Below are positions 50,681 to 61,519 of a stretch of DNA of 64,000 nucleotides, piece by piece. The position numbers and the translations under genes are program-made. Origin of the DNA: Sapria himalayana (lineage: Eukaryota; Streptophyta; Magnoliopsida; Malpighiales; Rafflesiaceae). Within the stretch, counting starts at the first letter, position 1, and each line of letters opens with the position of its first letter. The notes below the pieces were generated by a model. The model did no database searches, was not told the DNA's origin, and saw nothing but the letters and a program-made list of their open reading frames with translations. Where the stretch lies: contig JAREIK010004263.1 in the NCBI GenBank assembly GCA_029783825.1, positions 1-64,000 of the forward strand, given 5' to 3'.

Positions 50681-51905
50681 TATACCTATATGTATAACTA
50701 CAAAAACATTATATAATTATATCTTTATCTACATACATATTTATAACTATATGTGTATAACTATATATAAATATTTGTATAACTATGTAACACTCTATAT
50801 AATTTAACATAACTATATTTGTAACTATATATACATATATGTATTCATATAATTAAATCTATATATTTGTTTATAACTTTGTATACATTTATGTATAACT
50901 ACATAAAACTACTTGTATGAATATATCTATATATAACTATATGTTTAATTATATATAACTCTATTTTTAATTATATATATAGGTATAAGAACATATAACT
51001 ATAACTAATTCTTGTTGACTAAATGTATAACTAAAAAAACATTATACATAACTATATATAAATATATAATTAACAACATTTATTTAATATACATTTTTAA
51101 ATATTAGTATATAAAAATGTATTTTACTATATATATACCGATAGATAACTATATGTACACATATATAAAATTAAATGAAAAAATATATATACCTACATGT
51201 GTAAATATAAGTATAACTATATGTGTAACTCTACGTATAACCACATATAATTTTATTTATAATTACATGTATAACAACATACAACATTATGCTTAACTAC
51301 ATGTGTATAACTATATATAAATATTTATATAACTATATCTGTAACATTATATATAATTAAATATAACTGTATCTGTAACTATGTATACATATATGTAAAT
51401 CCTATATATTTGTTTATAACATTGTATACATTTATATATAACTACATATAACTACTTTTATGAATATATCTATATATAACTATATATTTAACTATATATA
51501 ACTCTATTTTTAACTATATATACTATAGGTATAAGAACATAAACTATAAATAGTTGTATTTGCCTAAATGTATAACTAAAAAAATAGTATACATAACTAT
51601 ATATAAATATATAATTAAAAATATATATTTAATATACATTTTTATATATTAGTATATAATTATGTATTTTACTTTATTTATACATATAGATAACTATATG
51701 TATACATATATAAATTATATGAAAAAATATATATGCCTACATGTATAAATATAAGTATAACTATATGTGTAACTATATGTATAACCATATATAACTATAT
51801 TTATAATTACTATATAACACAACATTATGTTTAACTATATATGTATAACTATATATATATATATTTGTATAACTATATAATACTCTATATAATTAAATAT
51901 AACTA
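50681..51905. repeat. About 530-bp satellite, block 4
   Basis: ATGTGTATAACTATATATAA at about 50749 and 51301 and a variant at 51838, and CCTACATGTGTAAATATAAG / CCTACATGTATAAATATAAG at about 51191 and 51737, give a period of about 540-550 bp. Order and sequence agree with blocks 1-3. Confidence 0.88.
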
Positions 51906-52030
51906 AATGATTAATGATTTTTTATCCTAACAATTTTTTTGTATCTTATGGAGATTGAACTTACAACCTCCAAGGAGGCTCACATCTCTCTCAAGAATTA
52001 GTGTATCTAGCCTTTGGTTTTTGATGTGTG

Positions 52031-52066
52031 AATACACACACACACACACACACACACATTTATTTG

Positions 52067-52111
<45 letters not shown>
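52031..52111. repeat. (CA)n and (TA)n microsatellites
   Basis: An ACAC run at about 52032-52058, a short ATTTATTTGATT spacer, then TA units at 52071-52111. Confidence 0.92.
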
Positions 52112-52115
<4 letters not shown>

Positions 52116-53399
52116 TTGATATATAAAAATAATATTTATATATTGTTTTTTGTGTGTAGATAAATATTTTTATTGAAAACATGTGGAATAATGTTAAAAA
52201 ATATTGATTAATATCCAATATCTATTAAATACATTAAAAAAATTGAGACATTAATATTAACAAACATAACAAACATCATTGAACTTAATTGAATTTTAAT
52301 TTAAACTATTTATTCATATTAAAAAATTTGTCACATTTAAAAAAATTGTAATAAATAAAATTAAATATAAATCATCAATATATATGGAATACATTTGTAT
52401 ATCTTTAGAATGCATCAAAACAGTTTGTTTTTGTTATTCTAATTGAATTTTGAGTATTATCAAATATTATTACTAATAAATGAGAGTTGTTAAAATATTA
52501 TCATATGTTTATTAAATAATTATGTGATGCATTGGAATACAACAACAATATTATTTTATCAATTTTTATAGTCTCCAATTAAAATTAAAAAAAGCAAACA
52601 TTTTTTTTCGACCATCCACAAGATCATTGTAACTACTAAGGGTGTGTTTTGATTTTGCTATTTGTTATTTTGAAATTCTTCTTCTACCTTAACTATTATA
52701 GTATATTTTATTTTCCATTGAAATTATATTGTAGATATTTGTGTCTGAATGTTATCTTGTAAAGTGAAGTTTTTACCACAAGTATATATATGATCGATGA
52801 TCCTACCCATGCACTTGATTTTAATCTTTATGTTCGTAGTAAATCATCACAAGTACTAAAATCATTAATCACCTATATATAAGTCATGGTTATATCTATA
52901 ATTTTTGCTAAATTAATAAATTTTCATCCTTCGTATTGATTAGGTATTAATTGAGGTGTATGTAAGTTTTAATTACCAAACTATTCTTTGATTGTAGTTT
53001 TCCACAAATAATGTTAATGTTAATGTCTATACTTTTATGTATATCTAATCAGTTTAAATTTGTAAGACTAGGAATCTATAATTGTAGTTTTCTTCACATC
53101 TATGTTTTCTAGTTGAATACTTAGTATGTTATTTTTCAATTTCAAATATGTTTTTGTTCATGTCTGGATTCTTCATTAATTCATTTACCAAGATTTCTTG
53201 GAATTGGATCTCAATTCCATTACTTTATTCATTCTTTTTTATTTTAATATTCAAAGATTGAATAGAATCACAATAATAATTGTGTTATTCGTTCTACATT
53301 GAGACGTGAGAAGCTTACTCCTTCAAAATTTCAATTTAATTATTTTTTTCTTTCAATTTTGACTATTCATGTATTTTCCTGCATTCATCGGGTAATAGT
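52112..53399. other. AT-rich stretch without a recognisable gene
   Basis: No coding domain on either strand. Near 52633 the sequence CTAAGGGTGTGTTTTGATTTTG resembles the ends of some plant hAT-type MITEs, but no second inverted end was found. Confidence 0.45.
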
Positions 53400-53824
53400 G
53401 TGATATCTATTTATCTTAAACATGCTAAAAAAATGCTTTATTTATTAATGCAGATTTTGCAAATGCATTGCCTCTATATTCATAATATTTAATCTTTAAA
53501 TAATCATATGTAAGTAATTGTATTTAATTATTAGTATATTTTTGAATAATTATATGTTTCATTCAAAAGATGATTGAACATTATTCTTTGTAAATAAAAT
53601 AGGGCAAAATGAGTTCAAATTGTCAGTAGATGTACAAAAGGTTTATGAATGGAATTTTGAATCAAGAATTTTTGAGTCGGCTTGAAACTTTCATCAACTT
53701 TGCATGTAGTCAATTGAGATGGATGGATGTAGAAAAAATTAAGTGTCCATACAATAACTAGAAGTGTCAGAATATCCCTTTTTGTGATGTAAACACTATA
53801 AGATACCATTTGGCTAAATTTTAA
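53400..53824 (+). pseudogene. CACTA transposase 5' end (TAD), third copy
   Basis: 53400-53608 matches the distal leader of the copies at 15100-15341 and 22800-23010 (CATGCTAAAAAAATGCTTTA; TAAATAAAATAGGGCAAA). ATG at 53609 opens an almost complete transposase-associated domain: MNGILNQEFLSRLETFINFA, RWMDVEKIKCPYNN-stop-KCQN, then DVNTIRYHLAKF followed by a stop. One early stop follows NCQ. The homology ends at about 53820, just where the 23-kb copy continues with YGFVSNYF. It is a detached 5' fragment, with no TNP2 downstream. The upstream CT tract and satellite link of the other copies is absent. Confidence 0.85.
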
Positions 53825-54399
53825 ATAATATTCACATTTTCAAATTAATGTTTTGTTCCTTCTTTGTGAAGTAAAATGAGATAATACTTTACCTACAATT
53901 CTATATCTATATCTATACCTACTTTCTATTTCTATAAGACATCCATACATTTTGTCGTGTATATGTATATATACTATAGTATATATGTATATTAAATACT
54001 GTAGCATATATGTACATATATACTCAGTATATGTCCATATACATTGTAGTATTTAATGTAGATATATACTATATAAAATATCTTATTGATGAGCACAATG
54101 TTTGTGATATTGCTTATGTTTTACTGGGTGTCATCTTTTCTACTTTATAAATTGATATGTCATTCTATTGAACCTACAGGAGCATTATATGTACAAGATA
54201 AAGAATATGAGAAGATAGGAAAATAGTGTGTGTGCTTGTGTGTGTGCATGTGCATGTTTGGACACATATAGTTATACTATATTATACTATATGCAAGTAT
54301 ATTGCATATATACATGCCTATGAATTTTTAAGTAAATTCAGAGAAATATAAGATGCATACGTGCATGAAAACACTATTAATTAATTTTGTTATTGTTGA
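53825..54399. other. Non-coding stretch between the TAD fragment and the SmF pseudogene
   Basis: It has TATA/GTATA-rich sequence at 53960-54080 and (TG)n-like GTGTGTGCTTGTGTGTGTGC at 54230-54250. No coding region is seen; the last part may be the SmF promoter or 5' UTR. Confidence 0.4.
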
Positions 54400-54999
54400 A
54401 TGTTGTCGACCATCTCTATTAATCACAAGACTTTTCTTAACAACTTGACTTGGAAGACGGTCATTATAAAATTCAAGTGGGGAATGAAATACAAGGGTGA
54501 GCAAAATTGTGTTCTTTTCCTATGCATTGTATTTTTTTTTTCTAATTTTTTTTTTTTGGTTTCTTTAAGGTTTCATTGCTTTGGTAGATTTCTATATGAA
54601 CCTACACGTGTACAAAAAATCAATACCACGCAGCTTGTTGTTATATTAACTACCATTTCCTATTTGTTTGATACTTTCAACTTTCTTATAATTAATAATG
54701 AACTGATGCGTGTAGCTTAGTAAAATAGAGGAATATGTTGATGGGTAGTTCACTGGAAATCATAGAAAATTTTGATTCGGTAATTTAAAAATAAGCTCAT
54801 AATTATCTCGTTGTGTGAAATTTCAAGATGGTAATTGATGTTGCATGAGCTAGTCTATCTATTTATCAATAGCATTGTGTTGTGTACTTTATTGGTTTGT
54901 AAATATAGTATGTTATGCTCCATGTGTAGGTATAACAATTTTCTTTAACTACATGGAGTACTCGAGGACAAAGAACTAGAAGATGCTGACCATGCCTAA
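54400..54999 (+). pseudogene. Spliceosomal Sm protein F (SmF) pseudogene, four exons
   Basis: Four exons with GT-AG-type boundaries together match the whole of SmF, about 88 residues, a member of the heptameric Sm ring on U1, U2, U4 and U5 snRNAs. Exon 1, 54400-54496: FLNNLTWKTVIIKFKWGMKY. Exon 2, 54570-54607: FIALVDFYMNLH, which is the Sm1 GFLxxVDxYMNLxL block. Exon 3, 54721-54779: IEEYVDG-stop-FTGN, then after a 1-base deletion LIR. Exon 4, 54930-54999: YNNFL-stop-LHGVLEDKELEDADHA and a stop. Introns begin GTGAGC (54497), probably GTGTAC (54608) and GTAATT (54780), and end TTTAAG, GCTTAG and TGTAG. It is an unprocessed copy, so genomic DNA and not RNA was duplicated. The two internal stops and one frameshift make it dead. 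Confidence 0.9.
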
Positions 55000-55146
55000 G
55001 AGACCTATATGTATATTTTTTAAGCCCTAGATTATTTTCTTCTATTATCTTTGATGGAATATGAAGCTGCATGAAAGTACAATGGGGTGTGTGCGCGTTT
55101 GTTTACACACACTCACACACATGCACATACATGCACAAGTATACAT

Positions 55147-55393
55147 ATGTACATTCAACAGATGCAAGGTTAAATAAAATGCTATTGAAAGAGCAGCTAG
55201 ATACAAAAAGGGCTTTGGCAGATAAAGGAAGGAGTTGGAGGTGGAGAGAAAATGTAGACTAGAACTAAAGGAAGCAATGAAGATGGCCATGAAGGGACTT
55301 GCTTGGGTGCTTGAGGAGCATGCAGATTTTGAGGAGCTGGGGGAGAGAAATCAACGTCAATTTTATGGAGAAATTATACTTTGTGCACTATAA
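55147..55393 (+). pseudogene. Unidentified coiled-coil coding fragment
   Basis: From about 55160 the plus strand reads DARLNKMLLKEQLDTKRALA. One base shift later it reads RKELEVERKCRLELKEAMKM, then GLAWVLEEHADFEELGERNQ to a stop at 55391. The Leu/Glu/Lys heptad-like spacing indicates a coiled coil. I do not recognise the family. It could be a 3' exon of a captured host gene distinct from SmF, or a transposon-encoded coiled coil. The region just upstream (55085-55140) is (CA)n-like. Confidence 0.5.
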
Positions 55394-55499
55394 TTAGATA
55401 CATTGATGAAATATAAAATGTAATTAAGTTTTGTTATGTTTCTATTTTAGGTATGTAACATATTGTATTAGAATATTTTATTAAATGATTTCTTTTTTT

Positions 55500-55744
55500 T
55501 TAATTAAAAATAATTGTTTATATATTTTGTTTGTATTAAATCTAATATAAAAATTTAAAAATATGTAATTAAATTTTATGTAAATAATTAAAAATGTTAA
55601 AATAATTCTAGAATTAAAATAGCTAGGAATTTTTACCTCGCTATTTTTAGCTAGGAAATTTTCCCTCACTAATTTAACTAGGGATTTTTCCCAAACTAGT
55701 TTTGCTAGGGAATCTTCCCTAGCTATTTGGTATTACTTGTAGTG
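55500..55744 (-). mobile_element. CACTA-type right end closing the composite
   Basis: Read inward from the right, the terminus is CACTACAAGTAATACC, followed by subterminal motifs AGCTAGGGAAGATTCCC, CTAGTTTGGGAAAAATCC and CCTAGCTAAAAATAGCGAGG, the same style as the ends at 5546 and 6817. The CTAT array resumes at the very next base (55745). The flanking bases are CTA on the right against TTT on the left of 5546 and 6817, so no clean duplication survives. Confidence 0.8.
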
Positions 55745-57943
55745 CTATCTATATCTATCCATTTCTATCTATCTTTCTATATATCTATCTATCTATTTGT
55801 CTATATGTCTATATGTCTATGTGTATATCTATCTATTGTCTATATGGTCTATATGTCTATGTGTATATCTATTCTATTTGTTTTTTTTCCTATCTCTCTA
55901 TTTGTCAATTTATTAATTTGTCTATCTGGCCATGTCTTTCAATCAATCAATCAATCAATCTATCTATCTATTTATCTATCAACATCAATCTAATCTCTTC
56001 AACTATCTTTCTAAATAACTAACTATCTATCAATCAATCTATCTATCTTTCTTTCTATTTTTTATCTATCTATCCTTATATTGTCTAGTTGTCTCTCTAT
56101 TTATCTATCTTTCTATAAGTTTATCTACTATCTAACTTTTATTTATCAATCTATATGTTGATCTATCCATCTTTCTATCTATCTACCTCTTTAAATGTCT
56201 AATTGTTTTTTTTTTCTCTATCAGTCTATCATTTAATCTATCTAGATTTCTATTTATATATCTATCTTTCTATATATCCATCGATCTAACTATTTGCAAA
56301 ATCTATATATTTTTTTTGTCTATCTTTCAATCTATTATATCTATCTATCTATTTGTCTATCTTTCTATATATCTTCCTATCTATCTATTTGAACTAGTAT
56401 ATATTTATATCTAAGTATCTGTAGATCTTTTGATTTTTCTATCAATTTATCCATGTTTCTATCTATCTATATGTATGTCTATCTTTCTATCTGTCTATTT
56501 ATCTATCTATCTATTTATTAGCATATATACCGATCTGATAATCTCTCAATTTGTTTATCTAACCATAAGTCTATCTTTCTATTTATCTATCTATCTATTT
56601 CTCTATTTGTTTATCTATTTATCTATCTATCATCATTTTATCTATCTATCTATATATCTATATGTCTTTCTATCTATCTATTTGTCTATATATATATATA
56701 TCTATCTATTTGTATATCTATCTATCTATATTTCTATCTCTATAGTTAAAATGTTATCTATGTATCTAATTATCTATCTCTCTACCTATCTAAATGATGT
56801 CTCTATCTATCTATCTATCTGTCTATCTGGCTATCTATCTGTCTAGCTAACTATCAAACAAATAAACAATCTATCTATCTATCTATCTATTTATCTATCA
56901 TTTATCTATATGTCTATTAGTAAACTGTGTATATATCTATCTGTCTATCTATCTCTATATCAATATATCTGTCTATATATCTATCTGTCTATCTATCTAT
57001 TTGAATGTCTATTTATTTTTCAATTTATCTATCTATCTTAATGATTATATGTCTATCCATCTTAATGATTTATGTCTATCTCTCTTTATTTGTAACTATC
57101 TAACTATCAATCTTTCTATATGTCTAATTGTTTATCTTGCAATCTATCTATCTATCTATCTATCTAATTGTCTATCTTTTAATTTATTAGAAGATAAATA
57201 AATCTATGTATCTATGTATCTATCTATATATCTATGTAACTATCAATCTATCTTCTTGTCTCTCAGACTATTTGTCTATATGACTATCATATATTTGTCA
57301 ATTATCTATCTTTCTATTAGTCTATCTGTCTATTTGTATTTCTATCTATCAATCTATCTGTCTTTCTATCTAATTATCTATCTATCCATGCATCTATTTG
57401 TCTATATATCTATTTATATATCTATATATTTATTTGTCTAACTATCTAACTATCTATCTATTTATATGCATTTCTAACTATCTGTATATCTTCTATCTAT
57501 ATCTTTAAACTATCTAATTGTCTTTCTATCTATTAGGCTATCTATCTATCTATCTATGTATCTATCTATCTATATTTATACCTATCTATCTATCTATTTG
57601 TCTATCTCGCTATCTATCTATTTATTTATCTATCTATCTAATATCTATATATTGTCTATATGTTATCTATCTATCAACATATCTATTTATCAAACATTAT
57701 GTCTATCTCTCTACCCGACTATCTATCTATCTATCTATCTATTGTCTAGATGTCTATCTATATATCTGACTGCCTACCAATTTTATATCTATTGATTTGT
57801 CTATCTATCTATTGTCTATCTGTCTATCTGTCTATATATATATATATATATCTATATATCTATCTATCTTTCTATCTGTCTATCTACCTATATTCCTATC
57901 TGCTAATCTATCATTTTGTTCTACCAATCTATCTGACTATTTG

Positions 57944-57976
<33 letters not shown>

Positions 57977-58729
57977 ATGACTATTTATCTATCTGTCAAT
58001 CTATTTATTTTTCTATCTCTCTACTTGTCTATCTATCTCTAAATTTATATAACTATCTGTATATCTGTCTATCTATATATTTGTCTACCTATCTATATAT
58101 CTATCTATTTGTCTATTTGTATATCTAGCTACCTATATATTTTTCTATTTGTCTATCTATATGTCTATCTATCTGTATTTCTATATTTCTATCTTTTAAT
58201 CTATCTATTTGTTTATCTATATATCTATATATCATTTTATATGCATGTATGTCTCTCTACCAATATGTCTATTTGTCTATCTATCTGTTTGTCTCTCTAT
58301 CTCATTATATCTATCTATCAATGTGCCTATGTAACAATGTGGTATGTGTATGTGTATCTATGTGTCTATTGTCTTTATCTTTCTATGTATCTATCTGCCT
58401 ATCTATATATCTATCTATCTGTCTTTTATCTTTCTATCTAACTAACTATCTATCTATATGTCAATTTGTCTATCTGTCTATCTATCTATGTTTATATTTA
58501 TCTTTTTGTCTACTTATCTATATGTATATCTATTTATTTGTATATCAGTCTATCTCTCTATTTGTCTATTTGTCTATTTGTCTATCTATCTATATTTGTA
58601 ACTTTTTATCTATCTATCTATCTACTTATATATCTATTTATCCATCTATGTGTCAATTTGTCTATCTATCTATCTATCTATCTGTCTATTTGTTTTTTTT
58701 TCTCTCTCTCTATTTATTTATTAGACTAT
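55745..58729. repeat. Degenerate (CTAT)n tetranucleotide array, right part
   Basis: Same motif, orientation and variant spectrum (CTATTTGT, CTGT, CAATCAATC) as 1-5545. The long Leu-Ser-Ile-Tyr frames are repeat artefacts. It is ended at 58729 by a CACTACTAAAA terminus. Confidence 0.95.
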
Positions 58730-58740
58730 CACTACTAAAA

Positions 58741-59380
58741 TTCACAGTATACCGACCAATTATTTGGTTGGAAATTTGGTGTTTTTTGGTCGATAAACCT
58801 AATACCAAACAATTTACCAATCAAAATATTTGGTTGCAATTTTGCTCATCGCTAAACTTTTTATCAACAAAAAATTAGTCAGTCGAAAAATTACCGGCTA
58901 TTTATCAATTCTCTGCCGACAAAGATTTATCGACTTTAATCTGATAATTTACTGACAGAATAAATAAGGTCGGAACATGGTCTCCAATTGCTCGGTAATC
59001 ACCGAACATTTGGAGAGCATTTACCAACAACAAAATTTGATGATATTCTGACCATTTTTTGACCAAATGAATTAGGTTGGTAAATGGTCTCCAAATGGTT
59101 GGTAATCATCAACAATTTACTTACCATTTATTGATAAATAATTTTCGATGATATTCCCACAATTTTCCAAACAAATGCATTAGGTCGATAAATGGTCACA
59201 AAATGGTCAGTAAAAGCCTAAAAAATTGCAACAAAAAACAGACCAAAATCTTTTAAAATCATTGGTCAATAATTGATCTATAGAAGAATCAATCATTCGG
59301 TGACCTTTTACCCACCATTGATATTAAAAACTTTTGGTCAGTTTGGTCATAATTCTGTCGGCAATTACTGACCTAATTTT
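58741..59380. repeat. Subterminal repeat array of the second CACTACTAAAA element
   Basis: GACCAATTATTTGGTTGG, TTAGGTCGATAAATGGTC and TACCGGCT-type motifs parallel 42110-42766 of the first copy, in inverse order and diverged. Confidence 0.85.
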
Positions 59381-59674
59381 ATTTTGTTATATTCTTTAGT
59401 TGCTACAGAACTAGAACATAAAACAAAAAGAACAATCATTTTGCTTCCAATTTTGATTCAGCTTCTACAGAAACATTTATAGATAAAACAAAAAATAAAA
59501 GTCCAATTAACTCTAGCAAGCAACTATATATTCTACATATATATATATTAAAAATATCAAGAAAAATAAAAAAATAATATCCAAAATCAATGCTTAAGGT
59601 ATTGAAAAAAAATGTTTGTAATACACTCAATCATCCATCCTAGTTTCATAATAGTTATCCTGTGATGTTTTTGA

Positions 59675-61446
59675 TCAACATGGTGAGATGTCTAGTACTG
59701 GGCTAGAGATGTCTCCTACTGCTAGTCCTGATGTGGTTGCTGCAGGTGCTGTTGTAGGTGATGGAGTAGATGTCGTAGCTGGAGCATTACAATGAACAAT
59801 CCGAGGTAGATCATCAAGGTTGAATTGTAGTCCTCCTTTAAACTTATTTGTAAGCTAGTCAAAATGCATACGTAACTCACCCCTATCATCTTCATAGTCG
59901 ATCATGAGTCGCTCGGTATCGGCCAACGGAAACTATATCAAATTTAGCATATCATGCTGAAATTCCTCCATCTTCGAGAATAAATTCGAAGCTGGTCATG
60001 AAAATTCAGCTTCATAGTCTGGACATCTATGAGAGTAGAATGGTGATGTCGATGAACTGACACCATAGACGGGCATCTTCTGCTTGCCATCAATAGCCAT
60101 ATACCAAATTTGATTTGCATCAACTGGTGGAACTAATCAATGAGAACTATATGTTGCACCATCACATGAACCTGAAGTAGACTTGGAATACGCTTGAGTC
60201 AGAGCAGCTAAAATTTCCTCATATCTCACTTAATAAAAAAGCACGTAAAGTATTTCAATTTATATTCAAACAAAAAAAAATAATTTTTTTAATTAAACTT
60301 ACATTTGCTACACGAGATCTCTGATCAACGAAAGTATGATCATCAGGAGCCTTCATGTGCGTGTATCTAAATAAGTGAGGAGCACTAGGCTTCTTACCTT
60401 CCTTGCGTGTCTATAATTACACACAGTACATACTTAAAATTTTATTGAAAAAAAAATCTTTATAAGAAATGAAATTTAAGCATAATTGAACACAATTCAC
60501 AAAGTAATAAATATAAAAAGTATAAATTAGAAATAATACCAATGCTCATTCGTGCTCACACAAAGAGTGAGATCCACAAGTGTGTGTAAACATGCCACTA
60601 CCCGCCCTAACCCACTCTGATCATCGATTGCCGCTCTGTTTAGCACATCTCTTCCTATAATCCAAATCTTCCCATATGCTCTACCACTCCTCAAAAATAT
60701 GATCCTAGACACTCAAATCTTTTTCTTTCTTCTTGAGTCATTTATCTTTGATCTCATACACGGTGTCTTTATACTGACTATCAGCTGTTTGTAGACACAA
60801 TTTTGACCGACACCTTTGGCAATGTCCACATGTTAAACTTTCTACAATTATAAATAAACAATTTTTAATCAGTGAACAAAAGAATAAATAAAAGATGTAA
60901 AAATTTTTAGGTAGTAATATTTACCTTACATTCTCTCCAAAGCATCATTTGGTTTTTATGTGTTAGTGACTTCCAATTTTGTCTATTAGGTTTGAAGGAC
61001 TTCCAGAAAATTGTTATTAAAACCCTAGAAATGGAACCAGACGGCTCTAACTTTGTCATGTAACAAAAAATATATTAGCAAGTAAGAAATAATTTAATTA
61101 ATTGATAAATAATTTGTTAAGATTTATATCTTACGGATTATCAATTGTTGGATCAAAATGAGTAATAGGGAAAGTCTCATCTATAGGATGCTCTAAGAAA
61201 GATTCTCCAACTTCTCCATCCTTTCCCTCCAACGTCATTTGATCATTCATTAAAATCTCATGACCATTATATGGATCAGTTATTAGATGCTGCTACTGCA
61301 GTACATTCAAAACCTTCTCTGACTTCTGTAGCGTCTTTATCACCCATGACCTTCTACCAGTTTCAGGCATACCTAAGGTCGTGCTACCTATACCATAAAC
61401 TTATATGACCTTGCAATGTGCTGCATCTTTCTCGTCCATGTGTCAT
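59675..61446 (-). pseudogene. Transposase_24 second gene of the second CACTACTAAAA element
   Basis: Minus strand from ATG 61446, homologous to 40037-41837. Recognisable blocks are the KSWKSFKPNRQ-like stretch near 60970, the YKDTVYEIKDK-equivalent near 60750, SGLGRVVACLHTLVDLTLCV (60640-60560), the HLFKYTHMKAPDDHTF-like block near 60350, and a tail rich in Thr/Ala/Pro with LQFNLDDLP. Stops and small indels break the frame, less in the SGLGR exon than in the first copy. It ends near 59675. Confidence 0.75.
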
Positions 61447-61519
61447 ACCTATAAAAATACATAAGGCAATGAAAATAAACAAAAATAATTAACAATTAAA
61501 ATAACATAAAACTCATTGT

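Noticed and set aside
52625..52660. hAT/MITE-like end GGGTGTGTTTTGATTTTG
   Set aside because: No inverted partner or 8-bp duplication could be found nearby.
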